A stretch of 64,000 nt of DNA from Rhodococcus erythropolis NBRC 15567. Lineage in GTDB: Bacteria; Actinomycetota; Actinomycetes; Mycobacteriales; Mycobacteriaceae. The DNA lies in contig NZ_BCRM01000001.1 of NCBI RefSeq assembly GCF_001552595.1, positions 186,001-250,000 of the forward strand. Reading direction: 5' to 3'. Positions 26,434 to 35,424 of this stretch are shown here, in pieces; positions within the stretch are counted from its first letter, which is position 1, and each line of letters begins with the position of its first letter. Below the pieces are notes generated by a model. It was not told the DNA's origin, ran no database searches, and saw nothing but the letters and a program-made list of their open reading frames with translations. Both the position numbers and the translations under genes were made by a program.

Positions 26434-27972
26434 ATGCCGATGACTGTCCGGCGCTTGGCGGCTACCAACTCTCTCGGTCTCTCGGTTGTTGCAGGTCATG
26501 GCCACGTCGATCTGCCGATCAGTTGGGCGCACGCAATCGAGTTGCAGGATCCGAGTCGATGGCTCGCCGGTGGAGAGCTTGTCATGACGACGGGGCTGCA
26601 CCTTTCGCGATCGGCGACAAAGCAGTACGAGTACGTCGAGCGCATTGCGCGGACCGGCGCCGTGGCACTGGCATTCGACACCGGCACCGTGCACGAGAAG
26701 GTGCCGAACGCGATCATCAGGGCCGGCGACGAACTGGGTTTTGCCGTGCTTTCCGTCGCCAAGGAGACGCCGTTCATCGCCATCTCGCGGGCCGTGATCG
26801 ACGAGCTGACCGCCGACCAGATACGAACGGTGCAGGCGGTGGTCGATGCCCAGGAGAAGTTGGCGCGTGCCCTGCTCGACGGAGTGCCGGCCCTGATCGC
26901 TGCACTGGGTCGAGCGGTTCACGCAGCAGTGTGCGTTCTCGATCGGGACGGAGCGGTGCTCGCTCTGACGGAAAGTGCGAGTTCGTCTCTGCCCGAACGC
27001 ATCAGGGGGCGATCAGGCAAGGAGCGCAGCCGGGTCGTGGTGGACGACGACGGCCATCTGGCCATTCACAAGCTTGCCGTGAGCGGCACGCTGGCGGTGG
27101 CGTCCGATGCTGCCTTGGATCAGTCCGAACGACTGCTGGTCGGCCACGCGGTGTTGCTGTTGACCATCGAGCTCGCCAAGCCGTTGCGGGTTGTCGATGC
27201 CGAACAACGGCTGAGGTTGGCGGTCGCGACGATGGTGCGCCAGGCTGGCGGCGAAGTAGACGAAAGTCTGTTGCGGTACTTCGGATTCGAATCCGGATCC
27301 CCGGTGGTTGCAACTGCCTTGACCGATGTCGGGCCTTTGCTGGCGGCAACCGATATCACTTCAGCGGCCCTCGAAGAAGTGGCGGTGCCGTACCTGTTGG
27401 CTCCACTGAATGACGGCACCGGCGTGTGGTTCGTCGTGAAAAGTGAAGTTGCGGAGAAGGTCGCGCGCAGTGTGTATGCGAGAGTGCGGGAGAATTCACG
27501 CCGGAGTATCAACGGCGGAATCGGTAGCGTCCGGCCGATGAGCGGTGTAGCAGCGAGTCTGCGCGAGGCCGTCTCTGCTGCCAAAGTGGGGCAGGTCGAT
27601 GGACACACGCTCGTTCCGTTCTCGGAACTCGGGACTTTCAGTCTCTTGTTGAGTGTGCAGTCGAACGATGTTCTGCAGTCGATCGCGGCCGGCGGCCTCG
27701 GTGTGCTGGAAGGCTACGATGCCGAGAACGGTTCCCGTCTGGTGGACTCGATCGAAGCGTTCCTGCACCACAATGGACAATGGGAGTCCGCTGCAACGCA
27801 GTTGGGTGTTCACCGGCACACGCTGCGTAACCGCATGGACAAGGCCGCCGAGTTGATCGGCCGAGATCTCGATTCCGCCCACACACGGTCCGAGTTGTGG
27901 ATCGCACTCAAAGCTCGTGAACTGCTGCAGGCGGAATCGAATTCAGATCACGCTCGGCCGCCCCTGAGATAG
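26434..27972 (+). CDS. PucR-family transcriptional regulator of the GABA island
   Basis: A 512-residue regulator with an N-terminal PucR ligand domain (residues about 5-120; SWAHAIELQDPSRWLAGGEL is typical) and a C-terminal PucR helix-turn-helix with HHNGQWESAATQLGVHRHTL followed by RNRMDKAAEL. ATG at 26434 has GGAGG 8 bp upstream, the best ribosome site in the area; the more distal starts lack one. It diverges from gabP and converges on the aldehyde dehydrogenase gene, overlapping its end by 25 bp. Regulation of GABA uptake and breakdown is the natural reading. Confidence 0.87.
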   Translation: MPMTVRRLAATNSLGLSVVAGHGHVDLPISWAHAIELQDPSRWLAGGELVMTTGLHLSRSATKQYEYVERIARTGAVALAFDTGTVHEKVPNAIIRAGDELGFAVLSVAKETPFIAISRAVIDELTADQIRTVQAVVDAQEKLARALLDGVPALIAALGRAVHAAVCVLDRDGAVLALTESASSSLPERIRGRSGKERSRVVVDDDGHLAIHKLAVSGTLAVASDAALDQSERLLVGHAVLLLTIELAKPLRVVDAEQRLRLAVATMVRQAGGEVDESLLRYFGFESGSPVVATALTDVGPLLAATDITSAALEEVAVPYLLAPLNDGTGVWFVVKSEVAEKVARSVYARVRENSRRSINGGIGSVRPMSGVAASLREAVSAAKVGQVDGHTLVPFSELGTFSLLLSVQSNDVLQSIAAGGLGVLEGYDAENGSRLVDSIEAFLHHNGQWESAATQLGVHRHTLRNRMDKAAELIGRDLDSAHTRSELWIALKARELLQAESNSDHARPPLR

Positions 27973-29405
27973 ACGGTGGTGGTGTGAGTGAAGAACTCCC
28001 GCGCCGCGTCGCCTTGTTCCTTGGGCCCGTATCCACTCTTCTTCGCACCGCCGAAAGGTACGTGAGGATCAGCGCCTGCCGATTCCGAGTTGACGTGCAG
28101 GATCCCCACGTCCAGGTCATCGATACCGGCAAGTGCGCTGGTCAGGTCCTGAGTGAACAGCGCTGCGGACAAACCGAATTCGCCCTCGTTCGCCAAGCGG
28201 AATGCGTCTGCAGTTGTTGCTGCCCGCTGCACCGCAAGCACCGGGCCGAAAAGTTCCTCGAACCATAGTTCGGTGCTCGCCGACAGTTCCAGCACCGTCG
28301 GCCGGACGTAGTGGCCCGATTCCGGCGCTTCGGCGCTGGCCACAACTCTGGCGCCGCCGCCGACGGCTCGATCGATTCCCTCGATGATCGTTTGCTGTGC
28401 GTATGCGCTGACCACAGGACCTGTAGTGACGTCGGGATCGAGTGGATCTCCGACTCTCAATTCTTCGACCTCGACGGTCAGCCTCGCCAAGAATTCCTCG
28501 GCGATGGATTCGTGGAGCACCAGACGCGAAGTGGCCGTGCATTTCTGGCCGGTTGACCGGAATGCTCCCAACATGACCTGCTCGACTGCAAGCTCGAGAT
28601 CTGCGTCGGCAAGTACGATGGCTGCGTTCTTTCCACCCATTTCCGCCTGGGCCGGAACTCCGCGCGCTGCAGCAGATCCCGCGATTCTTCGGCCGACGCC
28701 GGTGGAACCGGTAAAGGTGACGGCGTCGAGGTCCGGGTGGTCGACCAGCGCTTCACCTGCCGCGCTGTCGGCAAGGATCATGTTCAGGACGCCATCGGGT
28801 AGGCCCGCTTCGGTCAATGCCTGCGCGAGACGGAAGGCCAGAAGGGGCACCGCGGCAGCCGGTTTCCAGACAACAGTGTTTCCGTATACCAAGGCGGGCG
28901 CAATCTTCCACGCCGGGATCGCGATCGGGAAGTTGAACGGCGTGACGACGCCTACCACGCCGAGAGGTTTGCGAGTGACAAGAATTTGCTCGCCGCTACG
29001 TGGGGAGGAATACACCGTCCCGGACTCGCGGTCTGCGGCGTTGCCGTGGTAACGCAGAATCTGCGCAGCCCGGCGCACTTCTCCGATACCCTCGGCCAGC
29101 GTTTTCCCCTCTTCGCGGGTGAGTTCTTCGCCCCAGGCATCGGCGTTGGTTTCGATGATTTCCGCTGCGCGAGTGAGGTATGCGCCGCGTGCGGACATCG
29201 GTAGGCGCGCCCAGTCGTTCGCGGCGATGCGGGCGACGCGAACACCGGTCGCCATTTCAGATGCGCCGGCGCGGCCTCCGGTGGCGACAACTTCGTCGGG
29301 GCGAGCCGGGTTGGTGTCCGTCAGTGTGCCTTCGCTACCCGTGACCCAAGCTCCGCCGATCAAGCTGTGAACAACGACGCTCATCGGACTGCTGTCGACG
29401 CTCAT
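27948..29405 (-). CDS. NAD(P)-dependent aldehyde dehydrogenase, probably succinate-semialdehyde type
   Basis: A 485-residue aldehyde dehydrogenase. The fold-specific motifs are VVTPFNFPIAIPAWK (cofactor), FTGSTGVGR, EMGGKNAAIVL with the general-base glutamate, and STGQKCTATSRL with the catalytic cysteine. Coupling to gabT (4-bp overlap) points to oxidation of succinate semialdehyde to succinate, though the sequence also resembles ketoglutarate-semialdehyde dehydrogenases. The ATG at 29405 overlaps the gabT stop; a second ATG at 29384 arises from a 21-bp tandem duplication and may be the ancestral start. The 3' end overlaps the convergent PucR gene by 25 bp. Confidence 0.85.
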   Translation of the reverse strand: MSVDSSPMSVVVHSLIGGAWVTGSEGTLTDTNPARPDEVVATGGRAGASEMATGVRVARIAANDWARLPMSARGAYLTRAAEIIETNADAWGEELTREEGKTLAEGIGEVRRAAQILRYHGNAADRESGTVYSSPRSGEQILVTRKPLGVVGVVTPFNFPIAIPAWKIAPALVYGNTVVWKPAAAVPLLAFRLAQALTEAGLPDGVLNMILADSAAGEALVDHPDLDAVTFTGSTGVGRRIAGSAAARGVPAQAEMGGKNAAIVLADADLELAVEQVMLGAFRSTGQKCTATSRLVLHESIAEEFLARLTVEVEELRVGDPLDPDVTTGPVVSAYAQQTIIEGIDRAVGGGARVVASAEAPESGHYVRPTVLELSASTELWFEELFGPVLAVQRAATTADAFRLANEGEFGLSAALFTQDLTSALAGIDDLDVGILHVNSESAGADPHVPFGGAKKSGYGPKEQGDAAREFFTHTTTVYLRGGRA

Positions 29406-29417
29406 CGGACTGCTGTC
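29376..29417. repeat. 21-bp perfect tandem duplication at gabT/aldehyde dehydrogenase junction
   Basis: The 21-mer GACGCTCATCGGACTGCTGTC occurs twice head to tail (29376-29396 and 29397-29417; 20 of the bases are the start/stop junction). On the minus strand each copy carries the sequence for AVR-stop overlapping MSV. The duplication adds seven residues in frame to the dehydrogenase N-terminus and keeps the ATGA coupling to gabT. Confidence 0.9.
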
Positions 29418-30775
29418 ACAGCGTCGCGAAGGATGCCCAGTCCTTCGGCCAGCAATTCGTCGGAGATGCTCAGCGGCGGGAGGAATCGAACGACGTTTCC
29501 GTAGGTGCCGGCAGCGAGGAGAAGTAGGCCGTGCGCGTGGGCGTAGCTGACGATCTGGGCGACGGCCTCGCGATTGGGAGCCTTGTCTTCGTCGTGGATC
29601 AGCTCGATTGCAATCATGGCGCCGCGTCCACGAATGTCGCCGATTATATTTGTGTCCGAAGCGATTTCGGACAGCCCTGTGGTCAGGATTTCGCCGATGT
29701 CCTTTGCGCGGTCGAGGAGGCCTTCCACCTCGATCGTCTCGAAAACTGCCAGGGCGGCCTCGCAGGCCACGGGATTGCCGCTGTACGTACCGCCGATACC
29801 ACCGGGATGCGCGGCGTCCATGACTTCGGCACGGCCGGTCACGGCGGCGAGTGGCATTCCGCCGGCGAGACCTTTTGCAGTTGTGATGATGTCGGGGACG
29901 AAGTCCTCACTCTCGCTGGCGAACCAGGCTCCGGTTCGAGCGATACCGGTCTGGACCTCGTCCGCGACGACGAGAATGCCCCGCTCACGGCAGAATTCGG
30001 CGATGCGCTTCAGGAATCCCGGAGCGGGAACGATGAAACCTCCCTCACCCTGAATCGGTTCCACGACCACAGCGGCTACCGATTCGGCACCGATCTGAGT
30101 GTCGATCGCAAGACGGAATTGGGCGAATGCTTCGTCGGCAGCGTTTTCGGGGCCGCTCGGCCAACGGTAGGGGTAGGCCATCGGAACCCGGTAGACCTCT
30201 GGTGCGAACGGGCCGAATGTGGCCTTGTACGGCTGGTTCTTGGCCGTCATCGTCATGGTCATCAACGTGCGACCGTGGAATGCGTGGTCGAAGACGACAA
30301 CTGCCGGGCGACCGGTCGCGGCACGTGCGTATTTCACGGCGTTCTCGAGCGCCTCGCTGCCGGTGTTGAACAGCGCTGTACGTTTCTCGTGATCTCCCGG
30401 GGTCAGGCGGTTGAGCGCTTCGCAGACCTCGACGTACCCCTCGTAGGGGTTTGCGAGGAAACACGTATGGGTGAACTGGCTGAGCTGGCGTGTGGTGCGT
30501 TCGACCACGCGCGGCGCACTGTTTCCGACGGTGGTCACGGCGATGCCGCTGCCGAAGTCGATGAACGAGTTGTCGTCGACGTCGACGACAACTCCTCCGC
30601 CCGCTGCAGCTACGTAAATGCTGGATCCGCTGGTCAGTCCGGCCGGCAGTGCGGCGCTCCGGCGCTTCGCCAAAGTGCGTGAGTTGGGGCCAGGCACTTC
30701 GGTGACGAGGCGTCGTACCTGGGGAAGGGTCGGTCCACCGGTGCACGTTTCCGTGCCGTGCTCGAGAATGGTCAT
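29402..30775 (-). CDS. gabT: 4-aminobutyrate--2-oxoglutarate transaminase
   Basis: A 457-residue class III PLP aminotransferase of the usual GabT length. Recognisable elements are the substrate-arm region SGIAVTTVGN, DHAFHGRTLMTMTMTAKNQP, the aspartate in VVADEVQTGIARTG and the PLP lysine in TTAKGLAGGMPLAAVTGR. It moves the amino group of GABA to 2-oxoglutarate, giving succinate semialdehyde for the overlapping dehydrogenase gene. The order gabT then dehydrogenase on one strand, with gabP and a PucR regulator beyond, makes a compact GABA degradation unit. The 106-bp gap before it is available for a promoter. Confidence 0.93.
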   Translation of the reverse strand: MTILEHGTETCTGGPTLPQVRRLVTEVPGPNSRTLAKRRSAALPAGLTSGSSIYVAAAGGGVVVDVDDNSFIDFGSGIAVTTVGNSAPRVVERTTRQLSQFTHTCFLANPYEGYVEVCEALNRLTPGDHEKRTALFNTGSEALENAVKYARAATGRPAVVVFDHAFHGRTLMTMTMTAKNQPYKATFGPFAPEVYRVPMAYPYRWPSGPENAADEAFAQFRLAIDTQIGAESVAAVVVEPIQGEGGFIVPAPGFLKRIAEFCRERGILVVADEVQTGIARTGAWFASESEDFVPDIITTAKGLAGGMPLAAVTGRAEVMDAAHPGGIGGTYSGNPVACEAALAVFETIEVEGLLDRAKDIGEILTTGLSEIASDTNIIGDIRGRGAMIAIELIHDEDKAPNREAVAQIVSYAHAHGLLLLAAGTYGNVVRFLPPLSISDELLAEGLGILRDAVTAVR

Positions 30776-30881
30776 CGCAGTGCCTCCAGTTGTTTTCCGA
30801 ACTGTAGGACGGCGATTAACAGACCGGACATGGCCGGATTGTCGAGTGGCTTCTATCTCATAGGACGCCGCGTCCAGCTAG

Positions 30882-31688
30882 TTACTTCGCGAAACTGGCG
30901 AGGAACCGCTGCAACAGAGGGTTGTAGATCTCGGGTGCTTCCCAGAACGCTGCATGCCCGACACCGGGAATCACGTGGTAGGTGCCCTCCCAGAGATTCG
31001 CGAAGGCCAACGACGCGACATACGAGGTGTTCACGAACGGGTCCTCGGCGCCGTCGATCACCGCGAGTGGCACAGACGCCGTTGCAACCAGAGCCTTCTG
31101 ATCCGATTCGCGGCCGGCGCCGAATGCGTCGAACATGATCTTGCGAGCGCGCCCGTCCGTGCGTATCGCGGCGTCGAGGGCAGACTGCTCGAAGGGAACG
31201 GCGGTCATCCGTGCGTAGAGTTCGGCTTCCTGCGCGGTGATGACCTCGGTGCCGCCGATGGACAATCCGTCGCCGGCATTGAATGCGTCGCCGAGCGTCT
31301 CGGGATTTGCCGGTGGCGTACCGGTGATGACGATTCCGGTGAGCCCGGGGAATTTCGCGATCAACTCGAGGGCGATGTGTCCGCCGAGCGACCACCCGAC
31401 GACAACCGCTCGTTCGACGCCGAGTTCGGTCAGAACATCGACGATGGCGTCGGCGTAACCGTTCTGTGTGTACGCGGCTTCGGGTTCGCTCGCGTCCTCG
31501 GAGTCGCCGTGGCCGAGCAGGTCCAGAGTGATCATGCGGTAGTCGCCCGCCCAGCCGGCGTCGACCTGATGACGGAAGACGGAGCGGCTGGCCGAGTTTC
31601 CGTGGATGAAGACAACCGGGAAACCAGCGGTGGCACTGTCGTCGACTGCCATGACGCCATGCCGGGTTTCGATCTTGGTGGTTGTCAT
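30882..31688 (-). CDS. Alpha/beta-fold hydrolase
   Basis: A 268-residue cytoplasmic alpha/beta hydrolase. The oxyanion motif is FIHGNSAS, the nucleophile elbow is GWSLGG with Ser100, the acid is probably the aspartate in DGAEDPFV and the histidine is in IPGVGHAAFWEAP. The triad is therefore complete. The physiological substrate is unknown. It lies 106 bp upstream of gabT on the same strand, so it may be co-transcribed with the GABA genes, but the gap allows an independent promoter. It diverges from the DUF2127 gene. Confidence 0.87.
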   Translation of the reverse strand: MTTTKIETRHGVMAVDDSATAGFPVVFIHGNSASRSVFRHQVDAGWAGDYRMITLDLLGHGDSEDASEPEAAYTQNGYADAIVDVLTELGVERAVVVGWSLGGHIALELIAKFPGLTGIVITGTPPANPETLGDAFNAGDGLSIGGTEVITAQEAELYARMTAVPFEQSALDAAIRTDGRARKIMFDAFGAGRESDQKALVATASVPLAVIDGAEDPFVNTSYVASLAFANLWEGTYHVIPGVGHAAFWEAPEIYNPLLQRFLASFAK

Positions 31689-31763
31689 CGGAATCCTCGT
31701 CGTTCGAAGTGCACGGTCAGCGGGTATCCACGCTACCGGGCATATGCGGCATAGAGTTCACCC

Positions 31764-32525
31764 GTGGACTTCGCATTGCGCTCGTGCAGTTGGCACGGTC
31801 ACGAGACCTACGCTCCGGACGAACCTGAGCTGCGGGATCGACTTCATGTGGACACTGCGGTGGGCCAGGCATGGCGGTGCCTACGTTGCGGCAACTTCGT
31901 CCCGGGAGCGCCGCGAGCGTCCGGGCCGGCGGACGCCGCTCCCGAGGTTCCGCGGGGACGGCTGCTTCGCGACCGGTTGATCATGCGACTTCTTGCCACC
32001 GAGAGAATGTTCCGCGCTCTGGGGTTGGTTCTTCTGGCGATCGGGGTGTTCAAACTCAGATCGTCGAAGGGGCGCGTCGAGGACGCCTTCGAGAACGAAT
32101 TGCCGTTGATCAGACCATTGGCCCGCCAGCTGGGTTGGAACATCGACGATTCCAAACTGGTCCATCACATCGAGCAGGCGTTTTCGTTGTCGGCGACGAC
32201 GCTCACCTGGATCGCGGTCGGTCTGTTGGTCTACGCCGGCCTGCAAGTGATCGAGGCCGTCGGGCTGTGGATGGTCAAACGCTGGGGCGAGTACTTCGCA
32301 GTGGTGGCGACCAGCTTGTTCCTGCCCCTCGAAATCTACGAATTGACCGAGAAGATCACGTGGTTGAGGGCCGGGCTGCTGCTGGTGAACGTCGCCGCCG
32401 TCGTGTGGCTGATCTGGAGCAAGCGGCTATTCGGTGTCCGCGGCGGTGGCGCGGCGTATCACGCCGAACATTCGGAGGAGAGCCTGATGACGGTGGAGCG
32501 GGCCGCGGTCAAACAGGCTTCGTGA
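31764..32525 (+). CDS. DUF2127 membrane protein with N-terminal zinc-ribbon-like segment
   Basis: A 253-residue protein. The first 50 residues hold C8-x2-H11-G-H13 and a C39-x2-C42-G pair (WRCLRCGNF), which could bind one metal ion. A basic stretch and four hydrophobic segments follow (about 82-98, 133-155, 170-185 and 192-212), matching DUF2127 (predicted membrane protein). Function is unknown. GTG at 31764 gives the N-terminus MDFALRSCSWHGHETY, conserved in my memory of actinobacterial relatives. The 3' end overlaps the convergent antiporter gene by 17 bp. Confidence 0.78.
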   Translation: MDFALRSCSWHGHETYAPDEPELRDRLHVDTAVGQAWRCLRCGNFVPGAPRASGPADAAPEVPRGRLLRDRLIMRLLATERMFRALGLVLLAIGVFKLRSSKGRVEDAFENELPLIRPLARQLGWNIDDSKLVHHIEQAFSLSATTLTWIAVGLLVYAGLQVIEAVGLWMVKRWGEYFAVVATSLFLPLEIYELTEKITWLRAGLLLVNVAAVVWLIWSKRLFGVRGGGAAYHAEHSEESLMTVERAAVKQAS

Positions 32526-33648
32526 GACCGGCTTTCGACGCGGCAGCACCAGCCAGTGTTGCTGCCCCGATCGTGATCATGGCGGCGAGGAGGATGGCTG
32601 CGGGTTCACCGTCGCCCATCACCCCCAATTGAGTGCCCACCGTCACTGCGGCAACCGGTACTCCCAGTTGTGCGGCGGACAGCACGCTGAGCGGGAGCGG
32701 AAGACCGAGGACGCGTATCGCGGCGTGAACCACGAGAGTTGCTCCGCCCAAGACCAATCCGAGCCAGATGGCGGACGGATGAGTGACGAGGTCGCGCAGA
32801 TTGATCGCCGCTCCCAACCAGACGAAGAAGAGGGGCGCGAAGAAGCCGTCGGTGATCGCGAAGAGTTGTTTGGCGAGGCGGCGGGGTTCACCGATTGCGG
32901 CCAGGACCAGTCCGAAGGCGAAGCCCGCGAGCATGATCGACACGTGAGTGCTGGAGGCCAGCGCTGCCAGAGAAAAGAGGATCACCAGATTGATCCGGAG
33001 TTCGAGTGCAAACTTTCGTTTCTCCGAGAATTTGTGGAGCTTTCGCCAATGGCCGGACCGGTGGAAGGCTCGCAGTACGAAGAACAAGGCAACCGCACAC
33101 GCCGCCACCGCCAATGCGCCGACACCGGCACGAGGGGCATTGTCCGGATCGATCACCAGAGGCAGCGCGACAATGCAGACGGTGTCCGCGATCGCGACCT
33201 GGGCAGTCATCTGCAGAACCGAGGTTCCACCGAGCCCCAGCGAATCGACGATGGGGAGAATCAACGCCGCGGACGACGACGCGATCAGGACCGCGTACAG
33301 CGCGGCGTGACCGGTGCCGAATGCCGTCGCCGCACCGTAGCCGGCAACCACCGACAGGAGTCCGACGACAACCGAGCGAACGGCACCCTTGCCGATTGCC
33401 GCACGAACTGCCGGATCGCGGACCGGGACGTGTGAGCCGGCCACCATCATCGTGAGCGCGAACCCGATATCGGCCAGGAACGTGAAAGTCTGGTCCGAAG
33501 AGTCGAGCAGCCCGAAACCGGTGACACCGAAGACGACGCCCGCGGCAAGTTCGCCGACCACCACGGGGACATGCCAACTGACGCGAGCGCCGAGCAGCGG
33601 ACCGAGGATGCCGGCCAGCGCGACGAGGGCAAGGATGCCGAAGGTCAT
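32509..33648 (-). CDS. CPA2-family cation:proton antiporter
   Basis: A 379-residue membrane protein with about twelve hydrophobic segments, matching the Na+/H+ exchanger (KefB/CPA2) domain. Typical features are LGARVSWHVPVVVGELAAGV in helices 1-2 and FTFLADIGFALTMMVAGSHV. There is no TrkA-N nucleotide-binding domain at the C-terminus, so it is a short form compared with Kef proteins. It probably exchanges K+ or Na+ for protons. The start region lies back to back with the CocE-type hydrolase, with little room for a promoter. Confidence 0.83.
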   Translation of the reverse strand: MTFGILALVALAGILGPLLGARVSWHVPVVVGELAAGVVFGVTGFGLLDSSDQTFTFLADIGFALTMMVAGSHVPVRDPAVRAAIGKGAVRSVVVGLLSVVAGYGAATAFGTGHAALYAVLIASSSAALILPIVDSLGLGGTSVLQMTAQVAIADTVCIVALPLVIDPDNAPRAGVGALAVAACAVALFFVLRAFHRSGHWRKLHKFSEKRKFALELRINLVILFSLAALASSTHVSIMLAGFAFGLVLAAIGEPRRLAKQLFAITDGFFAPLFFVWLGAAINLRDLVTHPSAIWLGLVLGGATLVVHAAIRVLGLPLPLSVLSAAQLGVPVAAVTVGTQLGVMGDGEPAAILLAAMITIGAATLAGAAASKAGLTKPV

Positions 33649-33684
33649 CGACGACCTACGACGTCACTGTCGAGGGAGCGATCT

Positions 33685-35406
33685 TTGCAGGGATGCCGGT
33701 GTTCTCGTCCACCGAACGGCTCGTATTCGTCACAGCTGCTGTACTTCTCGGTCGATGTCGGGCCTGAACTCTCGACGCCCTGCACCGTCGTCGGTGAACT
33801 TTTTGTTCCCGACGGCGTCGATGCGGACAACCCAGCGCCCGCGATCCTGACCACCAACGGGTTCGGTGGTTCGTACAAGGACCAGATTCCCGCTCTGCAG
33901 AACTTCGCCGAGAACGGGTATGTCGGACTGACGTATTCGGGATTGGGTTTCGGCGGCTCGAGTTGCAAGATCACACTTGATTCTCCCGCGTACGACGGCG
34001 TCGCCGCCTCCCAGTTGGTCAGCTTCCTCGGCGGCCAAGAAGGGATTGCCTTCACGGATCAGGCTCTGACGCAGCCCTATCCGGCGCTCACCGCGGTGGT
34101 ACAGGACTCCGTCGATCACACCGGTGCACCGTCGACGAACGACCCGCGGGTCGGAATGACGGGTGGCTCCTACGGCGGCGGCATTCAATTCGCCGCCGCG
34201 AGTGTCGATCCCCGTATCGACACGATCATCCCCATGATCACCTGGAACGATCTCTCGTATTCTCTGGCGCCCAACAGCACGGGAATCATCTCCGGTGTGT
34301 CGACAGCGGAGCCGGGAGCTGCGAAGGTGCTCTTTGCATCGCTGCTCTTCGGCGCGGGCATCGCGAATCCCGGTGTGGACGGCTACATCGCGGATCCCGC
34401 ACGGCTACCCGGCTGCCCGAACTACGTCCCCTACATGTGCAACGCGATCGCCGAGGCGGTCGTGACCGGCGACATCGGACCGCAGGTAGTGAGTGAGCTC
34501 CGAGCGTCGTCGGTCTCGTCGTTCGTCGACCGGATCAACATTCCGGTACTGCTTGCTCAGGGACAACAGGACACCCTGTTCGATCTGAACGAGGCAACCG
34601 CGACTTACGACGCGCTGAAGGATCGTGGCGTCGATGCCAAGATGATCTGGCATTCGTGGGGGCACAGCCACTTGGCCGCTGCGCCCGGCGAATTCAGCTT
34701 CTCCGCTCCTGACGAAGACGCGCAATACGAAACCGGTCGCTTCATGGACTGGTTCGATCACTACCTCAAGGACGAGAACACGGAGACAGGACCGGAATTC
34801 GCGTATTTCCGTAACTGGATCGACTACGAGGGAAACGCGGCGCCGGCATACGCGACGTCCGACACCGTCGATGTCGGGACCGCCCGCGCCTTCCATCTGT
34901 CCGCTGACGGGGGACTGCTGCCGGACGGCACGCCGGTGATACCTGGTCCGAAGACGATCGTCACGGCACCGGGTGGGCTGCCGACAGGCGTCGAGCCGCT
35001 CAATATCAATCCGGCCGGAAACATTCCGAATGCACAGATTCCGGGAACCGAGGCGCTCTGGACCACTGCGCCGATGACCGAGGCGATGGACGTGGTGGGA
35101 GCCCCCACTGTGACGCTGCGTGTTGCGGCGCCCGGACAGCCGGTGGTGTTCGCGAAACTCTACGACGTGGCCCCGGACGGAACTTCCTCGCTGATCAACG
35201 GACTGATTGCGCCCATACGCATCAGTGATCCGTCCCAGCCGGTCCCGGTGACGATGCCGGCGATAGTGCATCGATTCGAGCCAGGGCATTCCGTGCGTCT
35301 CGCGATCACCGGTGGTGACATCAGTTTCCGTGGGGGACTGCAAGGTATGCCGGTGACGATCTTTGCCGACGGTTCCGGCCCCCTCGAACTTCCCGTCGTG
35401 AGCTGA
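33685..35406 (+). CDS. CocE/NonD (X-Pro dipeptidyl-peptidase-like) hydrolase without visible signal peptide
   Basis: A protein of about 573 residues with an alpha/beta hydrolase core and a C-terminal jelly-roll. The nucleophile elbow is GMTGGSYGGGIQF, preceded by TTNGFGGSYKDQ and GLGFGGSSCKITLD; the acid is in GQQDTLFDL and the histidine in HSWGHSHLAA. Relatives in actinobacteria are usually secreted and start with a signal peptide. Here only about 15 residues precede the conserved domain. TTG at 33685 is chosen because GAGGGAG lies 6 bp upstream; no ATG or GTG occurs in frame close by, and longer forms overlap the divergent antiporter. The substrate is unknown (ester or acylated amide). Confidence 0.75.
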   Translation: MQGCRCSRPPNGSYSSQLLYFSVDVGPELSTPCTVVGELFVPDGVDADNPAPAILTTNGFGGSYKDQIPALQNFAENGYVGLTYSGLGFGGSSCKITLDSPAYDGVAASQLVSFLGGQEGIAFTDQALTQPYPALTAVVQDSVDHTGAPSTNDPRVGMTGGSYGGGIQFAAASVDPRIDTIIPMITWNDLSYSLAPNSTGIISGVSTAEPGAAKVLFASLLFGAGIANPGVDGYIADPARLPGCPNYVPYMCNAIAEAVVTGDIGPQVVSELRASSVSSFVDRINIPVLLAQGQQDTLFDLNEATATYDALKDRGVDAKMIWHSWGHSHLAAAPGEFSFSAPDEDAQYETGRFMDWFDHYLKDENTETGPEFAYFRNWIDYEGNAAPAYATSDTVDVGTARAFHLSADGGLLPDGTPVIPGPKTIVTAPGGLPTGVEPLNINPAGNIPNAQIPGTEALWTTAPMTEAMDVVGAPTVTLRVAAPGQPVVFAKLYDVAPDGTSSLINGLIAPIRISDPSQPVPVTMPAIVHRFEPGHSVRLAITGGDISFRGGLQGMPVTIFADGSGPLELPVVS

Positions 35407-35424
35407 AACACCGTGGGCTGAATT

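Noticed and set aside
33692..33763. ATG-initiated peptide with a hydrophobic stretch and a cysteine, looking like a lipoprotein signal for the CocE-type hydrolase
   Set aside because: It is in another frame and its hydrophobic part overlaps codons for the conserved mature sequence YSSQLLYFSVDVG, so it cannot be the missing signal without a frameshift.
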